This document shows, one piece after another, positions 8,496 through 14,076 of a stretch of DNA of 14,076 nucleotides. Position 1 is the stretch's first letter. Every line of letters starts with the position of its first letter. The DNA comes from Anaerolineae bacterium. Lineage in GTDB: Bacteria; Chloroflexota; Anaerolineae; JAFGEY01. A program made the translations under genes and the position numbers. The notes under the pieces were generated by a model. That model searched no databases, was not told the DNA's origin, and saw only the letters and a list, made by a program, of their open reading frames with translations. The stretch lies in the NCBI GenBank assembly GCA_016931365.1, contig JAFGEY010000152.1:1-14076 (forward strand), given 5' to 3'.

Positions 8496-10005
8496 TGTGA
8501 CCCTCCCCGGCTAGCGAACCATCCAACATCTCGATCAGTGCATCCATTTCTGCCCAAAACTCACACCCGCCTTGTTCCCACTTGGCCCACAGTTCGGGCA
8601 AGTTGTTTCCACTTGCATCGTTACCATTGCCCAAAGTGCGCTTGACGTAACGAGGGATGGACAGGCTGTAATCTTGCCGGGCAATCTCGTCTTGGGCGGC
8701 CGCCCGGGCAAAGGCCCCGCCCTCGGCAAAGGCGCCAAAGTCACGATAGGCCTGCAAGATGCGCGCCTGGTGCTCGGGCTTGAGAGAACTCTGCGCCCGC
8801 TCGCGCGCCACCTCGCCGACAGCATCGACGAACAATACACGGCCTTTTCTCTGGGGCGGCTTTTGGCTGCGGCACACGACCACACACGCCTCCATCGGTG
8901 AGTTGTAAAACAGGTTCGGCCCCAGCCCCAGCACACACTCGACCAGGTCAGCCTCGACCAGCTTTTGCCGCATCTCGGCTTCCTCTTTGCGGAATAGCAC
9001 CCCGTGCGGAAAGAGAATCGCGCAGCGGCCGGTCTTGGGGTCCATGCTCGCCAGAATGTGCTGGAAAAAGGCGTAATCCGCCCGGCCCTGTGGCGGCGTG
9101 CCCAGGAAATTGCGCCCCCATGGATCGCTTTGCCAGGCGTCGCGATTCCACTGCTTGATCGAATACGGCGGATTGGCCAGCACCACGTCAAACGTCCGCA
9201 GCCGGTCGCGCTCGGTAAAGGCCGGGCGCTCCAGCGTGTCACCCCGCGCGACGACAAAATCCTCCACGCCGTGCAGCACCAGGTTCATGCGCGCGATCGA
9301 GGCCGTCATGTGGTTGCGCTCTTGCCCGTACAAGCGCAGCGTGCGATGCTCGCCGCCGCCGCGCTTGACCTCGTCCAGCGCGGAGATGAGCATGCCGCCC
9401 GTGCCGCAGGTGGGATCGTAAATGCTCTCGCCAGGCTGGGGGCGGAGCAACTGGACCATCAGGTGCACCACCGTGCGGTTGGTGTAGAACTCTTGGGCGG
9501 TGTGGCCGCTGTCGTCGGCAAACTGCTTGATGAGATATTCGTAAGCGTTGCCCAATTCGTCTTCCGGCACGTTCGCCAACGAAAGCGTTTGGGCCGAGAA
9601 ATGCTCCAACAGATTCTTGAGCGTGGCATCAGGCAGGCGAGCTTTGTGGGTCCAGGGCGCATCGCCAAAGATGCCGCTCAGCCGGTCGGGATTGGCCGCC
9701 TCGATGGCGCGCATCGCGTCACGGATGGCCTGGCCCACGTCTTTGGGCACGGTGCGCACCTCGTTCCAGTGCGCGCTGTCGGGGATGACAAAACGGTCGT
9801 TGGCGGTGGCGCAGGCGTATGCTTCGTCGCCGGTGTCGGCCAGCGCCGCGGCATATTCTTCGTCCCACACGTCAGACAGCCGCTTGTAAAACAGCAGCGG
9901 AAAGACGAACTGCTTGTAATCGCCGGCGTCCACCAGCCCGCGCAAGATGGTGGCCGCACCCCACAGATAGCTTTCTAATTCTTGTAATGTCAACCGTTCG
10001 GTCAT
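8488..10005 (-). CDS. hsdM: Type I N6-adenine methyltransferase subunit M (second copy)
   Basis: This 505-residue protein would transfer methyl groups from S-adenosylmethionine to adenine within the HsdS-selected site. The N-terminal helical domain (1-150) begins TLQELESYLWGAATILRG. Then come QEFYTNR at 171-177, the AdoMet-binding motif DPTCGTGG at 197-204, and the catalytic motif NPPY at 278-281. It is co-linear with the upstream hsdM: the EFYT, CGTGG and NPP blocks fall at almost the same residues, so the two are ancient duplicates. The usual EFYTPR/EFFTPR here reads EFYTNR. The start ATG is preceded by GAGAGTG, a weak ribosome site, 80 bp after the first hsdM; hsdS overlaps its end. Intact catalytic motifs argue against a pseudoenzyme. 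Confidence 0.93.
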   Translation of the reverse strand: MTERLTLQELESYLWGAATILRGLVDAGDYKQFVFPLLFYKRLSDVWDEEYAAALADTGDEAYACATANDRFVIPDSAHWNEVRTVPKDVGQAIRDAMRAIEAANPDRLSGIFGDAPWTHKARLPDATLKNLLEHFSAQTLSLANVPEDELGNAYEYLIKQFADDSGHTAQEFYTNRTVVHLMVQLLRPQPGESIYDPTCGTGGMLISALDEVKRGGGEHRTLRLYGQERNHMTASIARMNLVLHGVEDFVVARGDTLERPAFTERDRLRTFDVVLANPPYSIKQWNRDAWQSDPWGRNFLGTPPQGRADYAFFQHILASMDPKTGRCAILFPHGVLFRKEEAEMRQKLVEADLVECVLGLGPNLFYNSPMEACVVVCRSQKPPQRKGRVLFVDAVGEVARERAQSSLKPEHQARILQAYRDFGAFAEGGAFARAAAQDEIARQDYSLSIPRYVKRTLGNGNDASGNNLPELWAKWEQGGCEFWAEMDALIEMLDGSLAGEGHNG

Positions 10006-10043
10006 CGAACACTCTCAGTCATCTATTTGACCTAACCCCCTGC

Positions 10044-10065
10044 CCCCTTCCCTGCAGGGAAGGGG
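10044..10065. repeat. 22-bp perfect palindrome between the two hsdM genes
   Basis: Arms CCCCTTCCCTG and CAGGGAAGGGG form a perfect palindrome in the 80-bp gap, flanked by CCTAACCCCCTGC on the left and ACCCGGGGAGAGA on the right. This is the layout of CCTCACCCC...GGGGTGAGG-type dispersed repeats. In the operon mRNA it could fold into a strong hairpin and act as an attenuator or processing site; no T-run follows, so a simple terminator is unlikely. Confidence 0.65.
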
Positions 10066-10085
10066 AGCGCACACCCGGGGAGAGA

Positions 10086-11588
10086 TCACTCGTCTAGCCA
10101 ACCTCCCTCGACCATCAAGGCACGCAGATTGTCCTCGGCCTCTCGGCAGCGGGTCAGCGCCGCTTTGAAATCGGCCACGGCTACATCCAGCGGGGGAATG
10201 TCTTGACCGACGGGCGGCAGCACGTAGCGCGAGATGTTGAGCGTCCAATCATGTTCCTTGATCTCTTCCACGCCGACCACACGCGCCCGCTCGGGCACGT
10301 CCTGGAAGGCCTGTACCCAGGACAAGATCGCGGCGGCGTGCTCGGCATCGAGGAAATTCTGTGCCCGCGCTTTGCGAAAGAGGGACGAAGCATCCACCAC
10401 CAGCACCTGCCCCGCCCGGCGGGAAGGCTTGCGGCGGCGCAGAACGAGGATGCAGGCCGCCAGGCCCGTGCCGTAGAACAAGTTGGGCGCCAGGCCGATG
10501 ACGGCCTCGATCAGGTCTTGCTCCAGCAACTTTTGCCGGATTTGCCCTTCCACCCCACCACGAAACAGCGCCCCTTGCGGCAGCACCACCGCCATGCGGC
10601 CTGCGCCGTAGGCCATCGAAGAAACCATGTGCTGCACCCAGGCAAAGTCACCGCTGCTATCCGAGGGCAGGCCGGCAAAGGCGCGCCCCCACGGGTCGTT
10701 CTCCCAGATCTCGCGCCCCCACTGCTCCAAAGAAAAAGGCGGGTTGGCAATGACGCAGTCAAAGGTCGCCAGCCCACCCGTGCTGGGATCGCTAAAGACA
10801 GGGTTGCGCAGGGTATCGCCGCACTCGACGCTAAAGTCCTCGATGCCGTGCAAAAGCAGGTTCATACGAGCCACCGAGGCGGTGGTCAGGTTCTTTTCCT
10901 GCCCGTACAACTTGCCAAAGAACGTGCGAGGATCGCCACCCCTGGCGCGCACGTGCTCCACCGCCGCCAACAGCATGCCGCCAGTGCCGCAGGCCGGGTC
11001 GTAGATGGTCTCGCCTTCTTGGGGGTCGAGGATATTCACCATCAAGCGCACCACGCTGCGCGGCGTGTAGAACTCGCCGGCTTTCTTGTTGGTGGCGTCG
11101 GCGAACTTTTTGATCAGGTACTCGTAGGCGTCGCCGATCACGTCGCTGGCGACGCGGCTGTTGCTCAACTTGAAGGCCGAGAGATGCTCGATCAAGTCCT
11201 TGAGCAGCGCGTCCGGCAGGCGCTCCTTGTTGCTCCACTGGGCGTCGCCAAACACGCCGTACAGGTGCTTTTGGTTGGCGGCCTCGATGCCGCGCATGGC
11301 GTTTTGCAGCGCCGCGCCCACGTTGGCCGGCGTCTCGCGCACGGCGTCCCAGTGGCAGCCTTCGGGCACCTGGAAGCGGTGCTCGTCGGCAAAATCCTGG
11401 CCGTAGGTGGTAAGCGCCTGCTCATGTTCCTCGTCCCACACGTCGCAGATGCGTTTGAAAAAGAGCAGAGGCAGAATGTAGCTTTTCCAGTCAGTGCGGT
11501 CGACCGGGCTGCCGCGCAGGATGTTGGCGGCTTCCCACAAGTAAGATTCGAGCTCGGGCAGGGTGACAAACAAGGACGATTGGATCAT
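10086..11588 (-). CDS. hsdM: Type I N6-adenine methyltransferase subunit M (first copy)
   Basis: This 500-residue methyltransferase subunit opens the operon. It begins MIQSSLFVTLPELESYLWEA with the HsdM helical domain, followed by EFYTPR (172-177), the AdoMet-binding DPACGTGG (197-204), and the catalytic NPPF (282-285). The C-terminal part carries NISRYVLPP (451-459). An ORF with an earlier ATG at 11678 exists, but the promoter TTGGCA-17-TATAAT lies inside that extension and the HsdM homology starts just after M at 11588, so 11588 is chosen. With the -10 box ending only 9 nt before the ATG, translation is probably leaderless. It and the downstream hsdM probably either supply both M positions of an M2S complex or work separately. 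It looks catalytically complete. Confidence 0.93.
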   Translation of the reverse strand: MIQSSLFVTLPELESYLWEAANILRGSPVDRTDWKSYILPLLFFKRICDVWDEEHEQALTTYGQDFADEHRFQVPEGCHWDAVRETPANVGAALQNAMRGIEAANQKHLYGVFGDAQWSNKERLPDALLKDLIEHLSAFKLSNSRVASDVIGDAYEYLIKKFADATNKKAGEFYTPRSVVRLMVNILDPQEGETIYDPACGTGGMLLAAVEHVRARGGDPRTFFGKLYGQEKNLTTASVARMNLLLHGIEDFSVECGDTLRNPVFSDPSTGGLATFDCVIANPPFSLEQWGREIWENDPWGRAFAGLPSDSSGDFAWVQHMVSSMAYGAGRMAVVLPQGALFRGGVEGQIRQKLLEQDLIEAVIGLAPNLFYGTGLAACILVLRRRKPSRRAGQVLVVDASSLFRKARAQNFLDAEHAAAILSWVQAFQDVPERARVVGVEEIKEHDWTLNISRYVLPPVGQDIPPLDVAVADFKAALTRCREAEDNLRALMVEGGWLDE

Positions 11589-11597
11589 CTTGATACT

Positions 11598-11626
11598 ATT
11601 ATAGCCTTTTACATTCCGCTTGCCAA
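11598..11626 (-). promoter_or_regulatory. Predicted main promoter of the restriction operon
   Basis: On the minus strand TTGGCA (11626-11621), a 17-bp spacer and a perfect TATAAT (11603-11598) make a near-consensus sigma-70 type promoter. The expected start site is within a few bases of the hsdM ATG at 11588, which predicts a leaderless mRNA and explains why no ribosome binding site is seen there. Confidence 0.7.
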
Positions 11627-12098
11627 ATCGAGCCTGGGCAAATCGATCGGCAGGACGACCTCCTACCATACCAGGCAAACTCTACCCACTTTAGAGGTGC
11701 ACATTCTTAGCCCATGATCTTGACCCCTCTGGCGATACCCACATCTTGCTTCCATCTAGCACTTTACCTTGCCTTGATAGCATTCCGTCACACGCAATGA
11801 CATGCATTCCGCCGCACGGAACGAAATGACCTAGACAACGCAATGGTTTTTGGTGTAAAGTAATACTAGCAATGCCTGCTCAATACTCGATAAACCGGAC
11901 GTTAACCGCTATTTGATCGTTCTCCTGAAGGCGAATGATCTATCCGCATCTGTATGCCAAGGTTCATGCAAAGTGTATGCCGCTCTAAATTGGTACCTGC
12001 AGGCTTCTAACTGATACCCACAGGCGCGCGATTATGTCCTATACTTATATGGCCTGGCCGGCCTATGACAAATAGCCGGGCACAGCGGACCGGTTCGA
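11627..12098. other. Non-coding divergent region with degenerate direct repeats
   Basis: No convincing gene is seen on either strand. It separates the minus-strand restriction operon from the plus-strand small ORF. GATACCCACA occurs exactly at 11734-11743 and 12013-12022, with a related GGTACCTGCAGG at 11992-12003. TGTATGCC occurs at 11951-11958 and 11974-11981. A hairpin GATCGTTC/GAATGATC (one G-T wobble) lies at 11915-11940. TATACT at 12040-12045 is a possible -10 for the small ORF, but no -35 is visible. Possible roles are a regulatory region with iterated sites or the remnant end of a mobile element; neither is shown. Confidence 0.5.
11781..11828. repeat. Two tandem 24-bp degenerate direct repeats
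   Basis: Two abutting 24-mers (11781-11804 and 11805-11828) both start CATTCCG and end ATG; 19 of 24 positions match. The second also contains a small hairpin TTCCG/CGGAA. Abutting degenerate repeats of this size occur as regulator iterons and as the multiple terminal repeats of IS21-like elements; the sequence alone does not decide. Confidence 0.5.
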
Positions 12099-12121
12099 TG
12101 TGCCCTCCTTACGGAGGCACA
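12099..12121 (+). promoter_or_regulatory. Hairpin that sequesters the ribosome binding site of the small ORF
   Basis: TGTGCC (12099-12104) pairs with GGCACA (12116-12121), and after a bulged C at 12105, TCC (12106-12108) pairs with GGA (12113-12115) around a TTAC loop. This gives nine base pairs. The whole GGAGG ribosome site (12113-12117), 6 nt before the ATG at 12124, is inside the stem, so translation of the small ORF may depend on opening it. Confidence 0.55.
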
Positions 12122-12123
12122 AC

Positions 12124-12246
12124 ATGTCCAAATCACATAACACGGGCAAGCGGCCCAAGGCGGGCAAGTCTCCTTACACCGGCACGCCCAAGCAGCGCCA
12201 GGTGAAGGAGATCATTACCTGCATCAAGCGCCGCATGCCCAAGTAG
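12124..12246 (+). CDS. Very basic 40-residue small protein, unknown function
   Basis: The ORF runs from ATG at 12124 to TAG at 12244-12246 and encodes 40 residues starting MSKSHNTGKRPKAGK and ending IKRRMPK. I do not recognise it. It has 12 Lys/Arg and one acidic residue, a disordered-looking first half (Gly, Pro, Lys rich) and a short possible amphipathic helix QRQVKEIITCIKRR with one Cys. Nucleic-acid binding would fit the charge but is only a guess. Support for a real gene: a perfect GGAGG with 6 nt spacing, an ordered hairpin around it, GC-ending codons, and a GC-rich hairpin directly after the stop. It is the only plus-strand gene here, divergent from the restriction operon and convergent with the ATPase gene. 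A short spurious ORF remains possible. Confidence 0.6.
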   Translation: MSKSHNTGKRPKAGKSPYTGTPKQRQVKEIITCIKRRMPK

Positions 12247-12259
12247 CAACCACGAGGCG

Positions 12260-12282
12260 GGGCCGCGGTCCGGACGCGGCCC
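12260..12282 (+). terminator. GC-rich hairpin between convergent genes
   Basis: GGGCCGCG (12260-12267), a 7-nt loop and CGCGGCCC (12275-12282) make a perfect 8-bp stem 13 nt after the small ORF stop and about 50 bp beyond the end of the convergent ATPase gene. No T-tract follows on either side, so it is terminator-like rather than a classic intrinsic terminator. Confidence 0.4.
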
Positions 12283-12331
12283 TCGCTGCCCTCGTCCGCT
12301 TAACCCTGCCGTCCAAGCATCCTCATCTACC

Positions 12332-14041
12332 CTAATCGCCATTCTTTCGACCCGGCGCGGTGCCTTGAGCCTCGATCCGCCGCGCCATCTCTTCCCACAA
12401 CCAAATCCAGGCATCGTTCGTGCGCCGGGCGCTGAGCCACGCGACCCTCCCCCACCATAGCCCAAGCAAGATCGCAATTGCCCATATAACATCAGTCACA
12501 TTCTTGGCAAGCTGCAAGGGCCATCGTAACCAACAAGCCAAAACCCAGAAACAACAAAACACTCCCAATGCTATGGTATAAGCAGAGATGATCCGGTTGC
12601 GATTCCTCTCCTCACGAACAATACGCGAGATCACCAGGTACTCATCAGCCGTGAGAACAGCGCGAAAAGACTCGAACACCGGCCAGTCCGGCACATAGCT
12701 TGGGTTGAACAACCGCCAGAACCCGCGCAGCCAGATCACCGGGAGTGGGCCCACATAGGGTCGCTTGATGCGATATTCCTTGATCATCCCGGCCAGCACT
12801 GGCTGATGTGGAGCGCTTTTCAGGAACTCGTCGTGGCGCTGCTGCTGCTCGGGTATCGCCAACGCCCGCTCGACCCACCGCCGGGCAGTACGCTGCTCCC
12901 CGGCCGGCAGCTGGGCAAACAAGCTCCTGGCATAGTTCATCACCTGCTGGTGAATCGTCCAGGCGATTCGCCCACCATTTCCTAATGGTGCTCGATTTCC
13001 CAATGGCACACCATTTCCTAATGGTGCCCTGTCTTGAATGGACTGCACGAGACCCGCGTCGTTCTGCAGCTTGTCCAGAAAACGTAGCGCGTGCGCCGGC
13101 TCACGCTCCCACAGCCCGGCAAACGTCACCAGGTTATACGAATGCAGCTCGGGCAGCACCCCCAGCCGCCGGAAACAAGCCTGCTCCTCCGGAGACAACA
13201 TCGTGTACGCCAGGTACAACGGCCGGTACAGCTCGTCTGCGATCCCCTCCGGTGTGGGCAAGGGTAGCTCGCGGAGCGCATCCGACACGGTCTTCCATCC
13301 GTACTGGGCCACATGGTGCAGTGCGATCCGGATCCCCAACGGATTGCCGCGCATCAACTCCCAAACGGTCGCCAGCTCCGCCAGGTCTTGCTCGCCGGGG
13401 CGGTTGTTCCAGACATGCTGGTAGTAGCGCTCGACCTCCTCGGCCGAAAAGCCCCCCACATCGATCACATAGTCTTGGGACGGCGACAACGAGCGCGCCA
13501 CCCCAGACAGGCGCGTGGCGACAATCACCAGGCTGTCCGGTGAAGCCAGGCTGGCCACCAGCCGGGCGTGTTCGGCCTGGCAGCAATCGTCCAGCAGAAA
13601 CACCATCTGCTTGCCAGCCGCAAGCTGCCTCAAAAGCTCCGGTGAAGTACCACGGCCAGCTCCTTCGGCGCCAGGCAGCAAAACCTGGCCCACTGCGCCC
13701 AGCACGCCGGGCAGCGTCATCTCGGCGCCGAGCAAGATCGGGCGCGCCCCGTGTGGAAATTCCTTCTGCACACCGGCGTCCGAGGCAACGATTTCAAGCA
13801 AGGTGGACTTGCCCACACCGGGCGGGCCTTGCAGCACCACGGGATGGCCGCTCCCCTTGCACCGGCGTATCCGCTCGCGAACTGCCCATATCAGCTCGCG
13901 CCGGTCAATCGTGTCCGCCTTGCGAGGCAAAAAGCGGGCCTGGGTGAAGCGGCGAGTGTACTCGTCTTCAATCCGCTTCAACCACCAGACGACGCCCTGT
14001 TTCTGGCTGTTGTTAAAGTTGCTGGTCGAAACCTCTTTCAC
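12332..14041 (-). CDS. STAND/NB-ARC-type NTPase with two C-terminal membrane helices (5' end uncertain)
   Basis: This 569-residue reading from GTG at 14041 shows a signal-transduction ATPase of the NB-ARC/STAND class. Walker A is GPPGVGKST at 72-80, Walker B MVFLLDDC at 146-153, the sensor LVIVATR at 171-177 and the GxP motif GNPLG at 232-236. A winged-helix region (about 270-335) is followed by WTIHQQVMNYAR, whose H364 fits the MHD-type position. Residues 339-356 are three tandem copies of a 6-residue repeat. About 485-505 and 515-536 are hydrophobic, Trp-rich segments that look like two membrane helices, followed by an amphipathic tail. No TPR or WD sensor repeats are seen. The frame stays open from 14042 to the window edge (residues ..RFWTENRGV), so the true start and any N-terminal effector domain may lie outside. 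Its position beside restriction systems suggests a defence role, by inference. Confidence 0.75.
   Translation of the reverse strand: MKEVSTSNFNNSQKQGVVWWLKRIEDEYTRRFTQARFLPRKADTIDRRELIWAVRERIRRCKGSGHPVVLQGPPGVGKSTLLEIVASDAGVQKEFPHGARPILLGAEMTLPGVLGAVGQVLLPGAEGAGRGTSPELLRQLAAGKQMVFLLDDCCQAEHARLVASLASPDSLVIVATRLSGVARSLSPSQDYVIDVGGFSAEEVERYYQHVWNNRPGEQDLAELATVWELMRGNPLGIRIALHHVAQYGWKTVSDALRELPLPTPEGIADELYRPLYLAYTMLSPEEQACFRRLGVLPELHSYNLVTFAGLWEREPAHALRFLDKLQNDAGLVQSIQDRAPLGNGVPLGNRAPLGNGGRIAWTIHQQVMNYARSLFAQLPAGEQRTARRWVERALAIPEQQQRHDEFLKSAPHQPVLAGMIKEYRIKRPYVGPLPVIWLRGFWRLFNPSYVPDWPVFESFRAVLTADEYLVISRIVREERNRNRIISAYTIALGVFCCFWVLACWLRWPLQLAKNVTDVIWAIAILLGLWWGRVAWLSARRTNDAWIWLWEEMARRIEAQGTAPGRKNGD
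12973..13026 (-). repeat. Three tandem 18-bp palindromic repeats inside the STAND ATPase gene
   Basis: Units at 12973-12990 and 13009-13026 are identical, CACCATT-TCCT-AATGGTG, each a hairpin with a 7-bp stem; the middle unit (12991-13008) is degenerate. Each unit encodes six residues, APLGNG, VPLGNR and APLGNG. The array is in frame and sits between the winged helix and the MHD-like histidine. Confidence 0.85.
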
Positions 14042-14076
14042 CCCACGATTTTCCGTCCAGAAACGCCCAGCCCTAC

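Noticed and set aside
1..11588. BREX, DISARM or CoCoNuT system
   Set aside because: No PglX/PglZ, DrmA/B or coiled-coil CnuB/CnuC-like protein is visible; the genes fit type I plus McrBC.
11589..11678. Longer N terminus for the first hsdM from ATG at 11678
   Set aside because: The extension contains the TTGGCA/TATAAT promoter and shows no HsdM-like sequence; homology starts at the ATG at 11588.
10203..11717. Plus-strand ORF of 504 codons, and similar ones at 9004-9978 and 12808-13947
   Set aside because: They are shadows of the hsdM genes and of the ATPase gene, with no motif support and no own ribosome sites considered credible.
12061..12120. Possible tRNA because of GGTTCGAT
   Set aside because: The flanking bases cannot form a T-arm stem, and no acceptor or anticodon arm fits; the region is better explained as the hairpin leader of the small ORF.
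12973..13026. Possible mini CRISPR array
   Set aside because: Units are directly abutting without spacers, are in frame and only 18 bp long.

Overview
The window is a bacterial defence island of moderate to high GC. The protein families and several dispersed GC-rich palindromes (arms such as GGGGCGGATGG, CCCCTTCCCTG and GCACCATT) suggest a Chloroflexota-like genome, although no rRNA or housekeeping marker is present, so this assignment is tentative. Almost all coding is on the minus strand. The main block runs right to left from 11588 to the left edge as one apparent operon of seven genes.

Transcription order: hsdM-1 (11588-10086), hsdM-2 (10005-8488), hsdS (8495-7323) and hsdR (7312-4316) form a complete type I restriction-modification locus with two co-linear methyltransferase genes. 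They are followed after 45 bp by mcrB (4270-2519), mcrC (2512-1049) and a third gene (1020 to the left edge). That third gene carries the N-terminal and EVE/PUA-like specificity region typical of a McrB-family protein; its expected ATPase domain would lie outside the window. The type I part would methylate self DNA and cut unmodified DNA. The McrBC part would cut DNA carrying foreign modification. Together they could screen DNA in both directions.

Two good promoters are visible. TTGGCA-17 bp-TATAAT sits directly before hsdM-1 and implies a leaderless or nearly leaderless mRNA. TTGACA-17 bp-TACACT overlaps the hsdR stop codon and drives mcrB; an inverted repeat covers its -10 box. A 22-bp perfect palindrome lies between the two hsdM genes, and two related palindromes sit in frame inside hsdR.

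The 500 bp to the right of hsdM-1 is non-coding and holds several degenerate direct repeats. It is followed on the plus strand by a 40-residue, very basic small ORF (12124-12246) whose ribosome binding site is locked in a hairpin. Convergent to it, on the minus strand, is a STAND/NB-ARC-type ATPase with a C-terminal pair of membrane helices (14041-12332). Its winged-helix region carries three tandem 18-bp palindromic repeats. Its frame stays open to the right edge, so its N terminus may be missing. No tRNA, rRNA, CRISPR array or intact transposase was found.
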